Part shown: positions 32,367 through 43,381 of the stretch, piece after piece | How the letters are laid out: each line of letters starts with the position of its first letter | Position numbering within the stretch: the first letter of the stretch is position 1 | Source of the DNA: Tenebrio molitor | Lineage: Eukaryota > Arthropoda > Insecta > Coleoptera > Tenebrionidae | Direction of reading: 5' to 3' | Assembly (NCBI RefSeq): GCF_963966145.1 | Contig: NC_091049.1 | Span: 14,570,001 to 14,634,000, forward strand | DNA: 64,000 bases | Notes under the pieces: model-generated | The model's input: only the letters and a program-made list of their open reading frames with translations | What the model was told of the DNA's origin: nothing | Database searches by the model: none | Program-made: the position numbers and the translations under genes

Positions 32367-33296
32367 TTAGAGTCCAGTTTTTACCCATTTGCGATGACGT
32401 CATGATTTCCTTCCTCGCTTTCTCTCTATTGAAACGACAGAAAGGGTAAAAAACAAAATAGCGGTGCAATGGCGGACAAAAAATTTCGTCCACTGTCATT
32501 CCACTCACATATGCTATAAAGCGACCTTTAGGAACGAATAACCTCGCTTCACATGTTGACATGTGTCAATCAAATTATGTCTATAATTTATGTTTTTATG
32601 GGTGACAGTAATAAATTTCAAATTTTAATTTGCAAACGTCAATCATAATGACAATAAAGCTTAAACTACACCAAATTTTTGTGAAATGGTAGGAAAAAGG
32701 TGGACAACATTTTTTGTCCGGAATATGTAGTATGTTTATTTATTGCTGGTTACTTTGCGGTTATTTTATGTTCCTGTCAATTTGACAATTTTTAATTTCT
32801 TTCACTTATTACACTGATTACAAACATAATCTTTCGAAGCAGTTGTCAGAAAATTTCATAACATGGGTATGGCTTGCGACTACAATCGTTTTAATACCTA
32901 ACCTTATAGTTATTTATGATCAATTCAAATTAGTTTCTGATCCTAGCTCAAACATACCTGAAGTTACTAAATAATGACGTCATCGCAAATGGGTAATAAT
33001 TGGACTCTAGGATCAGCAATAAATTTGGATTGATCAAAAATAACTATCAAATTTCAATTTTGTTGACAATTGCTTCGAAAGTTTACGATTGTAATCAATG
33101 TAATAACTAATAAGTGAAAAATAAAAAAATGTCAAATTGACAAGAGCATAAAATAACCACAAGTAATCAATAATAAATAAACGCATCGCATTTCTTTGTT
33201 TGTTCCTGTTGTTTCAATAAAGAGAAAGCGAGAAAGGAAATCGTGACGTCATTCCAAAAGGGTAAAAATTGGACCATAACTTCAGAGTTCAGAGAT
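32367..33296. repeat. Complex inverted repeat with GACGTCAT termini
   Basis: TAGAGTCCARTTTTTACCCA followed by GATGACGTCAT at 32367-32402 appears inverted at 32982-33016, and a diverged inverted copy ends at 33296. Blocks between (AACATAATC/TTTCGAAGCA, ACTTATTA) pair between 32735-32940 and 33020-33215. It looks like one foldback element partly overlapping a second, inverted copy. Confidence 0.65.
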
Positions 33297-33299
33297 TGA

Positions 33300-34880
33300 A
33301 TCTTATTTTCGTAATCCTAGGGATTATTTAGCGTAAGAAAGGTAGGATTACAATAGCGCCCGTTTTCATTACCTGTATGTACAAATCATTTCCATTAAAA
33401 AAAACCTGTTATCGGATAATACATACTTACAACTTTTCTCCAATTGCAGAAAAATACTTAGAATTCTGTCAGAATCATTTAGACATTTATTGGAAAAAAT
33501 TATAGTTTCTGTATAAATTAGTAGGGGTTTTAATATTCTATATTCAATCGTTACTGAGAACAACTAATTACCTACAGCTTGACCGTTTACTCGACGTTAC
33601 TAGACGCAGGTAGTTTGGCCCAAACGACCGATACCGGGTTCGATATTGGAATGGATGGGAACAGAAAACTTTATGAATGTATAATTGGGATAAATATTTT
33701 CCGTTTTGTGATTGCATTTTGAGTGTCACATTCTGAGATTATATAGTTTTTAGGTTAATAATAATTATACCTATTTTAACTTAGGTTTCTTAATTTAATT
33801 TTTTTCAATCCATTTTCATAAAGTAAAACGCTCCAAATTAAATAAACCAAATATCTTTACATCAAAACATTTTCATTAAATTCTAATCACGGATTTTATT
33901 TCTCTATGTATTATGGTTTCATTACGTGTATCAAATTTGAACAGCATCGAACAAAATTTAATTTTTAAAGTGATAGTTTTTCGACTGCTGTACCTAGGTA
34001 ATTAATTTTAACAAAAAAGTAATACCCAATTTTTGTGGCGGTGAACAGTATTTATGCATCTATAATACTTTCGTATAAATATAATTTAGTTTTAAAGTCA
34101 TTTTCGTGCTTGTCATAAATGATGGGACACCCGGTACATAGTTTAAATTTTTATTTCATACCATCCGGTAGATGTTCAATTGCATCATCAATTTGAGTCC
34201 GGTAAGTAAATTATAATAACAATATCAGAGCCGGAAAGTGTCACTAAGCAACACCTAACGGGCTGTTTTATTTTTATACATCAAATTTGATATTGAAAAG
34301 TGAAAAAGACAAAAAATATTTGATAGTTTAACCTTGAAGTCGTTAGGGCTTTACGTGAATTTAGTAGGCCATTTTGTAGCCTACTCACAACAAATTAATT
34401 TGGTGTATAGATAATTAAAATCGTCCGATAAATAAGGGAGCTATGGACTCGTCTTTTTTTTTGGACACCTGTATAATTGGTGCTCGATTAAAAAAAGTGT
34501 TATATGTAGGTATTAGGTATTTTAATTACTCGCTATTATTAGAATTAGTGATTGGTTTACTTTATTAAAAAGATAAAAAGGTTATGATACCGCACCGCGG
34601 CAATCCGGCCATCTCCTTTCAGGTATATTTTAAAAATGGGATTCATAAGTTGACCATCGCGGCACGCCGGGCCTGCCCCGAGGTGTTCCCGTGAGCCCAG
34701 TGCAACTATCTTCCCAACAAAAGTTGCATTGCGGAGGTTAAGTAGTGATTATGACAAACCCGAGTTTACGACCTCCAGGGGCTGCAGGTAGTTGAGAAGT
34801 ATAGTGGACTGCCTAATAACCGAATTTTACGTGTTTTGTTGAGGCTTTTGTTTATTTTTTTGCTTCCAATCTAATTTGTT
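33300..34880. other. No gene; isolated transposon-like termini
   Basis: GGGACACCCGGTA at about 34122 and GGACACCTGTA at about 34457 resemble Tc1/mariner-type right ends without partners. 34590-34760 is GC-richer (CATCGCGGCACGCCGGGCC) and may be LINE 5'-region debris. No ORF with a motif. Confidence 0.4.
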
Positions 34881-34883
34881 TTT

Positions 34884-35066
34884 CCAAAAACTGAGACAGT
34901 AGCCCCATGAGATACGTTCTTCTGAATCCAATGCACTTTTTAAATAGTCTCTAAATAAAAAATTGAGCAAAAATAATTAGAATTACTGAAAAACGTTATT
35001 AATTTTTTTAAAAAGAATTAAGCGATTTTTCAAAAAACTGAGACAGTAGCCCCGTGAAATACGTTA
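34884..35066 (+). repeat. Two-copy direct repeat, period about 147 bp
   Basis: AAAACTGAGACAGTAGCCCC followed by RTGARATACGTT occurs at about 34886 and 35033. Unknown origin. Confidence 0.7.
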
Positions 35067-35129
35067 ATGTTTAACAAAAAATATAGTCACCATAGCTTCA
35101 AACATAAAACTGTGGAAAAATAATTAGAA

Positions 35130-35507
35130 TCCGTTTAGCGCGCTTTACCATTGCTTGGCCAACCACTAGGCAACAGCCTTATGAATGCCGATATTGTCCC
35201 CAAGCACTTGTTGGAAGGATGCACTGGCCAGAAATCGTAATGTAACAATGAGTTGCAGTTTTGCCGAAATAGATTAATTTCTTTTTGTTGCAGGTTCTAG
35301 GTGATGACGGATCAAATTAAGCAACGTGTTGAAGGTATTTTTATTGATCCTGTACCTTTCCTTAAAATCCGCGTCATTATACAGCTCAAATGGATCCTTA
35401 CGAACGAAAAAGCGTCTTGGACGACGAATTCTTACTGCTCGTAATAGTAATCTCGGTTCTTCATCACTCTCTTCAGACATCAGTGAAGACAAACTAGATA
35501 TTGACAT
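35130..35507 (-). pseudogene. PIF/Harbinger transposase, N-terminal part
   Basis: Minus strand: acidic leader, FELYNDADFKERYRINKNTF (about 35395-35340), HHLEPATKRN, then a TAA near 35273 followed in phase by LQLIVTLRFLASASFQQVLG and NIGIHK. This is the N-terminal region of Harbinger transposases. It may belong to the same gene as 30791-31690, though the HTH region seems to be present in both. Confidence 0.75.
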
Positions 35508-35559
35508 CTTTTATGATCTAAATAAACCAATAATTATATTAATATATTATATTAATAAT

Positions 35560-35958
35560 ATATTATATTAACATATTAAGCATAACAGACCAGACATTAT
35601 AATTTTAAATAAACAACAAAAGCAAGCATATCTTTTAGATATAGCTGTTCCAAATTCACATAATATAACACAGACATACAACACAAAAATTAATAAATAT
35701 TTAGAGCTGTCCGTTGCTATGAGAAATCTTTGGTGTTTAGAAAAAATTTCGATTTTACCACTTGTAATTTCAGCAACGGGAATAGTACCGCAATCTCATT
35801 TTAAAAATTTAAAAATTCTGGATTTAGATAACACATTGGTAGTTGAAATTCAAAAAGGTATATTATTATACTCATGTCACATCGTAAGGAAGTTCCTTAA
35901 CATTGACACAGAACATAATACACAACAAAGTCAAAACGTGGAGGCAAGACGCCGGTAA
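35560..35958 (+). pseudogene. Endonuclease-type LINE, C-terminal fragment
   Basis: Reads NRPDIIILNKQQKQAYLLDI and continues AVPNSHNI, LSVAMRNLWCLEKISILPLV, IVRKFLN. The PD-x14-D spacing and the conserved tail fit the restriction-like endonuclease end of R2/R4/Dong-type retrotransposons. The 3' region (about 36010-36060, GCCGTGCCGCCGGGTGGAGG) may be its UTR. The RT domain is missing. Confidence 0.6.
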
Positions 35959-36722
35959 TTATGTTGATAAGCACTGCACTATTACTTGATAGTAATATCC
36001 GTAATAGTGTATGTACTCCGGCAAAATTGCCGTGCCGCCGGGTGGAGGTGGGATAGTAAAATATTATTACCGAATTACGTTTACTTTATACCAAAAATTA
36101 GAAATCTTGTCCTCAAAGCTTCATTATGGAAACGAACTCGTAATTTAATTGATGCCTGATGACTGATTAGCTGACAGAAAGTTAAATAAGGTTTGACATT
36201 ATGTTAACTTTTACAATATTTTATACAACGCAAATCCTGGGTTGACATTGGTTTGACATATTGTTAGGTAACAATCTGTTAACCTAATGTCCACTGGATT
36301 ATACAACACTTAACATTAGCAAATGAATTTAACATTGGTTTAACAACTTGTTAAAGTTGACAAAGGCTTTATACAACTGGGCCTTGTTGTCTTAATAGCT
36401 ATTTATACTGTTTTTGGTCGTTTTGTACCAATCGTGTTTTAAAACTACCAACTCGTAACATAACGTAAAGTTTTTGACATTCACAACTTGCAGTGGGTGC
36501 CAATATTGACGCACAACAAATTTTCATACTTTGGAAATATTTTGGTGTCATTTGCTGCCAACAGCTTCAGTCCTTGTTGATCACGCTGTACTTTTTTTTT
36601 AGATTGTTATGGGTCATTTGGTCATATGAATAATGGTGTAGATTAATTGTGTATTTTAATTGTAGAGAAGCCTGTAACTTTAAAGTCTTCGTGCAGAGTT
36701 GGCCACAAAATTTATTTATGAA

Positions 36723-36834
36723 CACAGAAGGTCTAGTTTAGCACTACTCCTGAAGAACTTAGGCTTTTCATATAAAAAAGATGACAATCGAAGAGCTCTA
36801 ATGGAAAAGCCACATGTAGTTGCATTTCAACATT
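36723..36834 (+). pseudogene. DDE-type transposase fragment
   Basis: Reads RSSLALLLKNLGFSYKK then DDNRRALMEKPHVV, the linker preceding the DDE domain in a transposase family common in aphids and beetles; the same family supplies the N-terminal gene at 56983. Nothing else of the gene is visible. Confidence 0.5.
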
Positions 36835-36971
36835 TCAACAGTGTAGAATACTGCCAATAGAATTCATCTCCCATGTAAAATTCCTCATTTTTACTTTCTT
36901 TACACATTTCCAACAGATTTTCACAAATTCACAAAACGATCACAAACAAATTTAGGTATTGAAATTTGGAC

Positions 36972-36997
36972 AAGACAACGTCTGTCGGATCAGCTAG
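36972..36997 (+). mobile_element. Helitron-like 3' terminus
   Basis: AGACAACGTCT forms a 4-bp stem; ten bases later comes CTAG followed by T. This is the layout of a Helitron 3' end. The 5' end was not located, so the element's extent is unknown; it may include the fragment at 36723. Confidence 0.5.
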
Positions 36998-37069
36998 TTC
37001 TATAATAAAATTAGTCTTGATTTTTCCAAAATTTAATACTTTGGTCAGCCGAAAAGTCTAATGCAAATG

Positions 37070-37177
37070 TCGTACCTACGGGAGGTATTTTCCGGCGCTC
37101 GAACTAATCAGGCACTTGGTTGCGCCATAGTGCCTGAAACTTAGTTGTCGTGCCGGAAAATTCACCTCCCGTACGAT
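37070..37177. repeat. About 108 bp hairpin
   Basis: CGTACCTACGGGAGG...TTTTCCGGC pairs with GCCGGAAAA...CCTCCCGTACG; an inner hairpin is built on TCAGGCACT and AGTGCCTGA. Probably a small MITE without a clear target duplication. Confidence 0.65.
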
Positions 37178-37261
37178 AAAATAAAAAAAAGTGGTACTTA
37201 GGAATCTTCTATCATTTTTGGGTTTTATGTGTTGTTAACACCTGGTTACTCTTTAGACGAA

Positions 37262-37978
37262 AGAACAAAGATATGAGTATGCCCCTCTTGGATTTCAAGA
37301 TTGCAGTTGCAGATGCACTGTGCAAAGCAGGAAAAGCAGTGAAGTGTGTAAGAGAGGAAGACCATCAAATGACATGCAAAATGCATATGAAGTAAAGAAA
37401 AGAAAGGGTCATGCAAGTGAAATCCCCCAGCAAGATGTGCCATCGTGATCATTAAAAACGACTACAGTTAACTTGGGACGCCACTGAGATTTTTGAAAAT
37501 TTAGGCTGAGTGAACGTACCGAGATTTGTCAAAGTTTGTCAACCTCAATATTTAAAATTTTCAAATCCGTGAAAATAAACCCGCCCGCAACACAGTGCTA
37601 GTGCTAACACCCAGTTCGGCAGCAATGTTTCAAATGGTACCACCATCATGTATTCGGGTTTACAGAATTTTTTTTTTTTGAAAATCTCTTAATTGCGTAA
37701 TTTTTCAGTTGTCTCAATGACATTCATTTAAATTTACACAGCCAAATTTCTAGTGTGGTCGTTTTTAATGATCACGAGGGTACGCCTAGATGGTATCGAT
37801 CACTTCCCGCAATGGTGCGAAAATCAACGACTTAGATGCAAATTTCCTAACTGCACCCAATAGCTATTTGTACAATAAGTTAGGAAATGTAATTTTTTTC
37901 CGTATTAGGCATGGGATTTTTGATCGAGACGTTAGTCGAGAAAAATCCTTTATTTGCTGCGAATCGTTTCTATCATAA
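37262..37978 (+). pseudogene. piggyBac transposase C-terminal remnant
   Basis: MPLLDFKIAVADALCKAGKA (37275-37335) is followed after a frameshift by KRGRPSNDMQNAYEVKKRKG and EIPQQDV, then, beyond a MITE, by DGIDHFPQWCENQRLRCKF and NC of the Cys-rich end. Later Cys positions are garbled by frameshifts. The catalytic domain is absent. Confidence 0.72.
37445..37775. mobile_element. 331 bp insertion with GTGATCATTAAAAACGAC ends
   Basis: GTGATCATTAAAAACGAC and its complement bound the segment that splits the piggyBac C-terminus. On minus, about 37620-37560 reads IAAELGVSTSTVLRA, an HTH-like remnant, so it may be an internally deleted mariner relative. No clean duplication was found. Confidence 0.7.
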
Positions 37979-37979
37979 A

Positions 37980-38312
37980 CTGGAATTTCACCAGTACTGA
38001 CCTGAAAAATGGTTTCGGGGGAGCCGACAGCCCTGCGTCAAAAAGATTTATTGGGGGGCCATCACATTACATCTTTTGAGCAAGCTCTACTTTCTGGTTC
38101 CCCGCCTGACCTCCCGAAACCATGTATGCTTTTACCTACCTACTCCGCGTATTGATGTTCAGAAACATTCTCCTTTATATACCATGTGCGAAAATTATAA
38201 CGTACATCAACATGCGTTTGACATCTTTCGGTAATGTTATCTGTATGTATTTCTTTTCTCTTGCTATTCTCCTATCCCTTAATTGGACTTGTTCTGTGGG
38301 ATAGACGTATTC

Positions 38313-38343
<31 letters not shown>

Positions 38344-38936
38344 TACGAGCTGTCCTGTTCAGCTCTACCATAAACGGTCTTGGATTCCAGCTTTCTTTAA
38401 CTTGATATTTGATCGCAATTTTCACTATTACCTAATTATAATTCAAAGTCGGAAGTGGATCAATCAAAAAGGTGAGGAGTTCTGTAACTAGTAGAGAAAA
38501 AAAAAGCTTTCAATATTTGGACCAACTTGATATTAAATCGCTATAAAGTTAGCTCCATCACAAAAATTTAATTGAAAAAAATTTATCATGCTCAATCATA
38601 GAATATTAATTGTAGATTGTAACTACCGAGTTTTAGAATTTTTGGACAATTATTAAACGTGTAATCGCAAAAATGGTAAGTGTTGGACCACCCTGTATAT
38701 AGATTAACCGAAAAATACGTTTTTCCAACTGCCAAATTAAATTGGAGAAAAAAATTTATAAATTTACAAACTCCAAAAGAAAATAATATTATCAAATGCT
38801 CATCTATAACTAAAGTACGTACCTATGTTTTTTCCTGCGGGTCCCAGTCAGTTTTACATTGCTTTAAGTAGATAAAAATATATTTTTTAAGTACTGTAAG
38901 TTTTAAATAAAAAAAAATGTCAGTCGAATTGCCTGT
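37980..38936. other. No gene; (TAA)10 microsatellite at 38313-38342
   Basis: Ten TAA units lie at 38313-38342, possibly the 3' tail of a LINE whose coding part is not recognisable. A GTTGGACCACCCTGTA terminus occurs at about 38682 without a partner. No exon-like feature. Confidence 0.45.
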
Positions 38937-38944
38937 ATTATGAT

Positions 38945-39137
38945 CAGTGTCCGGACGAAATAGTACCGCACAAGTCGACCAGTACAACTTTGCGTAATAC
39001 CCCACTCACATATAAACACGATTCAGCTGGTTCGTTTTCAATAACAGGGAACCAGCTGAATCGTGTTTATGTGCGAGCGAGGGAGTACGCAAAGTTGTAC
39101 TGGTCGACTTGTTCGGTACTATTTCGTCCGGACACTG
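38945..39137. mobile_element. hAT-type MITE, copy C
   Basis: 193 bp, same hairpin family as copies A and B, with the 8-bp duplication ATTATGAT at 38937-38944 and 39138-39145. Confidence 0.93.
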
Positions 39138-39558
39138 ATTATGATAAATAGAATTTAATAAGAATTAAGCGATTGGGAAGACCGCGATCTTGCATCGTGA
39201 CTGACGTCATCTCCCCACCTCTCCATGCGCATATCACTGTTATTGTATCATACTAAACATGTAAAACCGTCCTTTCTTTATCTTGACGTTACTCACTGGA
39301 AATAAAAATATCCTGAGAGCAATGTGTCTTACAAAAAAGACATTTTTTTTACACTTTTCGTAAATGAAACAAAGAAAGTTCAAATACTATAACAAGAAAA
39401 TAAACACAGAGCGATTGCCAAAACCAAATTAACAGCGAAGGATACCAACAGCGTCGAAACTAGGGTATTATTAGCAAGGGTCTTGCTGCCAACGTAAATT
39501 TGAATTTCCAAGGCCTATCGCAATGCCACTTACTCTGAATTATAAATACATATATCTA

Positions 39559-39810
39559 CCGGGTGAGCAACAATAACTGTTTCAGTTGGCAATAAAAAAA
39601 TGTACATGAAATTTTCAAGGCTGCTAATTGTACCTATTTCGGTTTGTTTTATTGACATTATTGACAGCTGGCATACATTTCAAATGTAAACGTTTTGGTT
39701 TTTGTAATCTTTTATTAATAAAATGGTTTTCTCGTTGGAACATGACATAAAAGTCACCAAAAGTCACAAGAATTTATTGCCAACTCAAATAGTACTTGTT
39801 ACTCACACGG
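39559..39810. mobile_element. 252 bp TA-flanked MITE
   Basis: CCGGGTGAGCAACAATAACT at the left and the complement of CCGTGTGAGTAACAAGTACT at the right, both followed inward by GAGTTGGCAATAA-like sequence; TA at 39557-39558 and 39811-39812. Confidence 0.8.
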
Positions 39811-39812
39811 TA

Positions 39813-40257
39813 TGAAAGTTCTGCTATGAATCGGCAACAGCACTACAAGAACACTGGCAACACTGCAGCAAAGTACTTACGAACATGTTTGTCAGGAAAA
39901 GATGCGGATTGGTTTAATTCTACTGCTTCTCCTAAGAAATGGCGCGTGAATTTTATTAATTTCAACAAAAATAATGTGCCGCATGCCAATATGAAGAATG
40001 TTTTTGGTCTTATAATGTGCCTCCCAGGAAGCAATGCTTTTGTTGAAAGGGTATGTTCCCATGTGGAAATAGAAATGTGTGGAAATTCATGTGAATTACA
40101 TATGGAGTGACGAAAAATCACAGAGTAAAGTGGACACAATACGTGCTATCATTGGAGTTAAAATAAAGATTAATCTATCTTGTGAAGCGTTCAGTGAGAA
40201 GCTCTCAGCAAACCCTCTTGTTCTGAAGAAAATTCATACTTCAAAAAAATACGTCTA
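39813..40257 (+). pseudogene. hAT transposase C-terminal (dimerisation) fragment
   Basis: Reads LRTCLSGKDADWFNSTASP, then MKNVFGLIMCLPGSNAFVER, the conserved hAT C-terminal motif, followed after a frameshift near 40075 by WSDEKSQSKVDTIRAIIGVK to a stop at 40255. N-terminal and catalytic parts are missing. Confidence 0.72.
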
Positions 40258-41279
40258 ATTAATACAGTGCAATATGATCATTAGCTGCTTTCCAAGTGGG
40301 AGTAATTTACTCCGAACTGTTCATTGGTGTGTTCCGCTTGGAACGCTGAATTTACTCCTGTACTGTACACTGTCATTAGTGTCATCTGGTGTCATTTGTC
40401 ATTTGAAAGTAATAAGTGTTGTGTGTTCTGAAGTCAATAATCAAAACAATACAAGTACCGAGGTCATACATATCTAAAAATGAATCGTCTTATTTTAGTA
40501 AGTTTATAATTTAGTTACAAATTTATTAAAATTAAAATCTTTTGCTTTTAAAGGAAACGCTAACCACGACGATATGGCACGAAGACGTATTGCATTCTTC
40601 AAGCCCAAGCAGTTCCGATTCGGAAGACGAGCAGTGTCCTTGTAAAAGGAGGAAAATTATAAAAATTCAATTATTTGTGGAGAAAACCGTTGCGGGATAT
40701 CATGATTACACTTTTCAGGTCCATTTTCGTATGAATCGTAATTTAGTGTACAGATTAATAGGTATGTTAAGTAAAAAGTAGCAAAGTATTAGGAATAATT
40801 TAAAATTTAATTTGTGTAGGACGCCTGCAACAAACTGAATCCCGCAAGCAACCAAATGGAAAAGAATTAATAACAAATGAAAAAGCAATTTTACTAACGT
40901 TATGGTATGTGGCAAAGACCGAAACATTTTGACAAATTGCGGACCGTTTCAAAGTCACTTTAAGTTCTGCGCATCGTAGGCTGAATAGAGTAATACATTT
41001 TATATTAACCTTACGAAAAGAGTTTATAAAAGGGCCTGATTATGACCAGATGCAAAATATTTCCATACTATTTAGAAGAAAACAAGGAATTCGAAATGTA
41101 ATTGGCGCCATTGATGGTTATCATATAAAAATTCATAAACCAAAAGATGATCAAGAGTCATATTACAACAGAAAAGGATTTCACAGTTTACTATTACAAG
41201 GTAACACAAAATTGTTCCTGGACGTGTATTGCGGAGAACCAGGTTCCATGACGCGCGTTTATTAAGAAAATCAAATATA

Positions 41280-41455
41280 CAGTCGCGGACAAAAAAAAGT
41301 TGGACAATGTTTTTTCGCTAATGTAAGTCTGTTTAATATTTCTAACGTTACTAGTAAAATTTGTATGTATTTATTATAGTAAGCCCGGTTTACTTAACTC
41401 AATTTTAGCTAAATTTCTTAATAAGACTTGACCTACTTTTTTCTTTCCGCGACTG
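41280..41455. mobile_element. 176 bp MITE, CAGTCGCGGA family
   Basis: CAGTCGCGGACAAAAAAAAG and the complement of CAGTCGCGGAAAGAAAAAAG, flanked by TATA at 41276-41279 and 41456-41459. Non-coding. Confidence 0.85.
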
Positions 41456-41459
41456 TATA

Positions 41460-41789
41460 CAGGCTGATTCACGTAGCCCGTTCATTAGAAACTGCAACCT
41501 CACTTTTTTGCAAAAAAGATGACATAGGTCAAAAACGATGACAGATAAGTATTGACAAAAAGGCGTACCAAACTCAAAAGTTAACGTAGAATCGAAATGA
41601 GAAGTCAAAATGGGGCCTTTCTATTAAAAAAAAAAAAAACAAAGATGGCATCGATTTCCGGAAGTGTTCAAGTGAAAATATTTCATTTGAACTTGGAGTA
41701 GTCGATTATAGTCAACTACCAATTTTCATATTAATATGATTTTGGGAAATCAAAAAGTTTCTAATGAATGGGCTACGTGAATCAGCCTG
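41460..41789. mobile_element. 330 bp MITE, CAGGCTGATTCACG family
   Basis: CAGGCTGATTCACGTAGCCC and complement with about 38 bp arms, flanked by TATA at 41456-41459 and 41790-41793. It shares the middle TATA with the preceding MITE; taking both out leaves the Harbinger reading frame continuous. Confidence 0.87.
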
Positions 41790-42033
41790 TATATGAAAGC
41801 ACAAGATCCAAATCTTTTCCCTTCTTATTTTTTATTCGGAGATTCTGCTTGCCCAGATACAAATTGGCTTGTAACACCTTTCAAAGACAATGGCGCTTGT
41901 ACAGATGACACTGTTGTCGTCATTCCAGATATTTCAGATGATTTACAGGGTAGAGCTGCACCATTTGAAGTCCATTATAATACAAAGCGGCAACAAGTGT
42001 TTGATGAGCTATTTAATAATATGACATAGTTAA

Positions 42034-42822
42034 ACCACAGATTACTCATATAAACAGATAGTGCACTCGGACCTCGAATTGTTTCCAGTTTCAGTGCACA
42101 AGTCTGTCTTTTGGTTGGCAGTGTTCGCACGAATTTAAAAACCTGTTTAGTTGGTTTTGTAAGAATTTTCCCTTAGATTATTCTCTAAAATTGTATCTCC
42201 ACATGAGAATTTATTATGTATTAAAATATTAGAACTGCAATATAAATTGTCCAACACTTAAAAACAGAAAGTTATTTAATGTATCGCATTTGTGACTTTG
42301 TGAAACATTTATTTGAGGTAGTGTAGAAGATAAAACGGCCTAACCCAGAAAATATAGAAATATATACTTAATATAATAGTTATAATTGACTATAACATAA
42401 TATCTTTAGAACGAAAGCCTAATAATAACTTACAATTAATTAGTATAAATAAAACTGTAGTTTCAATTCACTACAACAAAATTTAAACTTATTCCATGCC
42501 ATAATTAAGTCAGTGTCGGTTGGCCCGTTTCCATTTTAACTGTTTTATTTAGAATAATTAAAAATTAAATATATTACGTTAATGTTTTATTCTGGTTTTA
42601 TTTTCTGTATAATTTTTATGGACATAACATTAATAGAATTAATTAGAACTCATAAATATTGGTTTTATTTGCTTTATTTACAATTTTAGAATTCCGCGTC
42701 GATCGGTTCACATTTTAAATTCGCGCGAACCAAACGAAAGCTACCGCGGCAAGAATCTTGGACCGCTACAATCAATGCATTGCTGGTCAAGTGCACTATC
42801 TGCTTATATGAGTAATCTGTGA
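42034..42822. mobile_element. 789 bp non-autonomous element, TTAA-flanked
   Basis: Arms built on CACAGATTACTCATATAA then CAGATAGTGCAC occur at both ends in inverted orientation, with TTAA at 42030-42033 and 42823-42826. TTAA could be a piggyBac-type target, but the termini do not begin CCC, so class is open. No coding sequence. Confidence 0.65.
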
Positions 42823-42834
42823 TTAAACTTAATA

Positions 42835-43107
42835 TAGGAACTCTAATGTAAGAGTATCATTTCACAAATAAATAGAATTGTATTAGTTATTTATGTATTA
42901 AGGGCATAATCAGAAGATTATGACACGAGGGAATGTTTAAAGCCCGAGGAACGACAATTATGCCCGTGGTAGATATAACGTTTTATTCTATTTTATAATT
43001 TCTAAAAGATTCAAACAAATATTTAGTTTTCCTTAACGGAAATCAAATAAAAGTAGTGTCCATGCAAATTTAGTTAGCTATTTTGATGTTGTTAGGGTTA
43101 CTGTGTG
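42835..43107. other. No gene; small hairpin at 42898-42972
   Basis: AGGGCATAAT...CCTCGGGCT-type arms fold over about 75 bp around TTTAAA. Nothing else recognised. Confidence 0.45.
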
Positions 43108-43381
43108 TACAGGGTGTTAGGGAATGGTCTCATGAGAATTTCAGGGTGAGTTTATCAGGGAAAATGTGGTCGAAAACCTTTATACCGTTTTTGGATAAAC
43201 TGAACCGTTTTCTGAAAATGAAATTGTTCCCTGCTGTTTTGGGACTGCTGAAATATTGCTTTGTGCACGAAAAAATCTTGTATGTTTCGATTTAAAAATG
43301 ATTGCTTGGTGACGATTCGAAATTTACTACTGTCAAAGTCTACACTTCACTCAACCAACAATCATTACAATTATTTATAAT

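Larger units (their letters stand above)
27783..36383. mobile_element. Probable second PIF/Harbinger element H2 with nested insertions
   Basis: The left end GGCCTATTAAAG with repeated GTCAACTTTAACAA and TGTTAAC words is mirrored at the right by the complement of GGCCCAGTTGTATAAAG with the same words. Gene order repeats H1: DNA-binding ORF on plus at the left (28094-29054), DDE transposase on minus at the right (35507 to 30791). A 3-bp duplication is not evident, and the two transposase pieces overlap slightly in content, so one element is an inference rather than shown. Confidence 0.45.
40480..42029 (+). pseudogene. PIF/Harbinger transposase H3, interrupted and internally deleted
   Basis: Exons 40480-40497, 40554-40761 and 40820 onward join in phase (introns 56 and 58 bp). 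N-terminal block YTFQVHFRMNRNLVYRLIG, TGA replacing an expected Arg codon at about 40930 (before QIADRFKVTLSSAHRR), first Asp in VIGAIDGYHIKI (about 41105), then PGSM. Two MITEs (41280-41789) follow; beyond them MKAQDPNLFPSYFLFGDSAC gives the second Asp. The Glu region is deleted: sequence jumps to the acidic C-terminal tail ending at 42029. Confidence 0.8.

Noticed and set aside
33620..33650. GGGTTCGATATTGG as a possible SINE/tRNA promoter box
   Set aside because: No A box at a proper distance and no repeat copy in the window.
42823..42826. piggyBac assignment for the TTAA-flanked element
   Set aside because: TTAA is present on both sides, but the termini lack the CCC/GGG of piggyBac and the boundary is ambiguous by a base; left unclassified.
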